From NCBI GenBank assembly GCA_947500965.1, contig CANMWW010000171.1:1-5662 (forward strand): DNA of 5,662 nt. The letters are read 5' to 3'. This DNA comes from Alphaproteobacteria bacterium. GTDB lineage: Bacteria > Pseudomonadota > Alphaproteobacteria > CACIAM-22H2. The translations under genes and the position numbers were made by a program. The notes below the pieces were generated by a model that did no database searches, was not told the DNA's origin, and saw only the letters and a program-made list of their open reading frames with translations. Numbering within the stretch: the first letter of the stretch is position 1; each line of letters begins with the position of its first letter. Below, piece after piece: positions 5,350 to 5,662 of the stretch.

Positions 5350-5662
5350 TCAGCCGCCCGCGAGATGCGGGCGCGGGTCGACGGGCCTGCCGTCGCGCCT
5401 CAGCTCGAAATGCAGCTGCGGCGAGGACACGCTGCCGCTCTGCCCCACCTTGCCGATGCCCTGGCCGCGCTGGACCTGCGCGCCGCGCTCGACGCCGATC
5501 TCGTCGAGATGCGCGTAGGCGCTCATCCAGCCGTCGGCATGGCGCAGGAGCACGAGGTTCCCGAAGCCACGCAGCTCGTTGCCCGCGTAGACCACGACGC
5601 CGTTCTCGGCGGCGCGGACGGGCGTGCCGAGCCCCGCCGCGATGTTGATGCCGTCGTTCTGC
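5350..5662 (-). CDS. NlpD-like LytM (M23 family) protein with degenerate metal site, 5' part beyond the window
   Basis: The last 103 residues of a protein with a LytM/M23 fold are visible; the N-terminal part (probably signal or lipoprotein peptide and LysM) lies to the right of the window. The sequence follows NlpD closely: NDGINIAAGLGTPVRAAENG (2-21), YAGNELRGFGNL, AYAHLDEIGVERG and SVSSPQLHFELRRDGRPVDP near the end. Active M23 peptidases bind zinc through HxxxD and HxH. Here the first His and the Asp are both Asn (NDGIN), and the first His of HxH is Gln (QLH). Only the His of AYAH and of LHF remain. The protein is therefore probably not a peptidase but, like E. coli NlpD and EnvC, an activator of peptidoglycan amidases in the envelope. 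It converges on the DUF815 gene with 6 nt between the stops and no terminator visible. Confidence 0.88.
   Translation of the reverse strand, partial: QNDGINIAAGLGTPVRAAENGVVVYAGNELRGFGNLVLLRHADGWMSAYAHLDEIGVERGAQVQRGQGIGKVGQSGSVSSPQLHFELRRDGRPVDPRPHLAGG

Noticed and set aside
1..5662. Mobile elements, CRISPR arrays, tRNA or rRNA genes, toxin-antitoxin or defence systems
   Set aside because: Apart from the intergenic gaps described, the whole window is filled by conserved housekeeping-type genes. I saw no repeat array, transposase motif, tRNA-like fold or att-like repeat.

Overview
The window is high-GC, densely coded DNA that looks like the core chromosome of an alphaproteobacterium. Three signs point there: a YajC protein beginning MLISPAYAQA, a Mth938/DUF498 gene directly after secF, and a PF05673 (DUF815) ATPase plus an NlpD-like LytM gene next to the sec cluster. 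This placement comes from remembered family patterns, not from a search. Separate secD and secF genes would fit a Rhodospirillales-like lineage, but that is only a guess.

Layout: (1) On the + strand, positions 1-570 hold the 3' part of a standalone urate-oxidase-N-type membrane protein, closed by a strong intrinsic terminator at 594-623. (2) On the - strand, read from right to left, lies a four-gene operon: yajC (4294-3758), secD (3718-2120), secF (2105-1065) and a Mth938-like gene (1039-653). Its gaps are 39, 14 and 25 nt, and a plausible sigma70-type promoter lies at 4373-4400. (3) On the + strand, a DUF815 AAA+ ATPase (4486-5343) diverges from yajC across a 191-nt intergenic region. (4) On the - strand, the 3' end of a degenerate LytM/M23 (NlpD-like) gene (5350 to beyond the right edge) converges on the ATPase gene with only 6 nt between the stop codons.

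How the genes work together: SecD, SecF and YajC form the accessory membrane complex that uses the proton-motive force to help SecYEG complete protein export. The Mth938-like protein is probably co-transcribed with them, and its bacterial role is not established. The LytM protein probably acts in the envelope as a regulator of peptidoglycan amidases. The ATPase has all its nucleotide-binding motifs but no assigned substrate.

The most unusual feature is the C-terminus of YajC. After a normal YajC core (residues 1 to about 100), a Pro/Lys-rich linker leads to about 55 residues that resemble a DnaJ J-domain. The YxxLGL start of helix I and the DPxKRxxYDxxGH helix-IV signature are present, but the stretch containing the catalytic HPD loop is missing. 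This would be a J-like domain, broadly comparable to the HPD-less mitochondrial Pam16/Tim16, attached to a Sec translocon accessory subunit. I do not know of a description of such a fusion. Smaller oddities are cysteine-bearing periplasmic insertions in both SecD and SecF.
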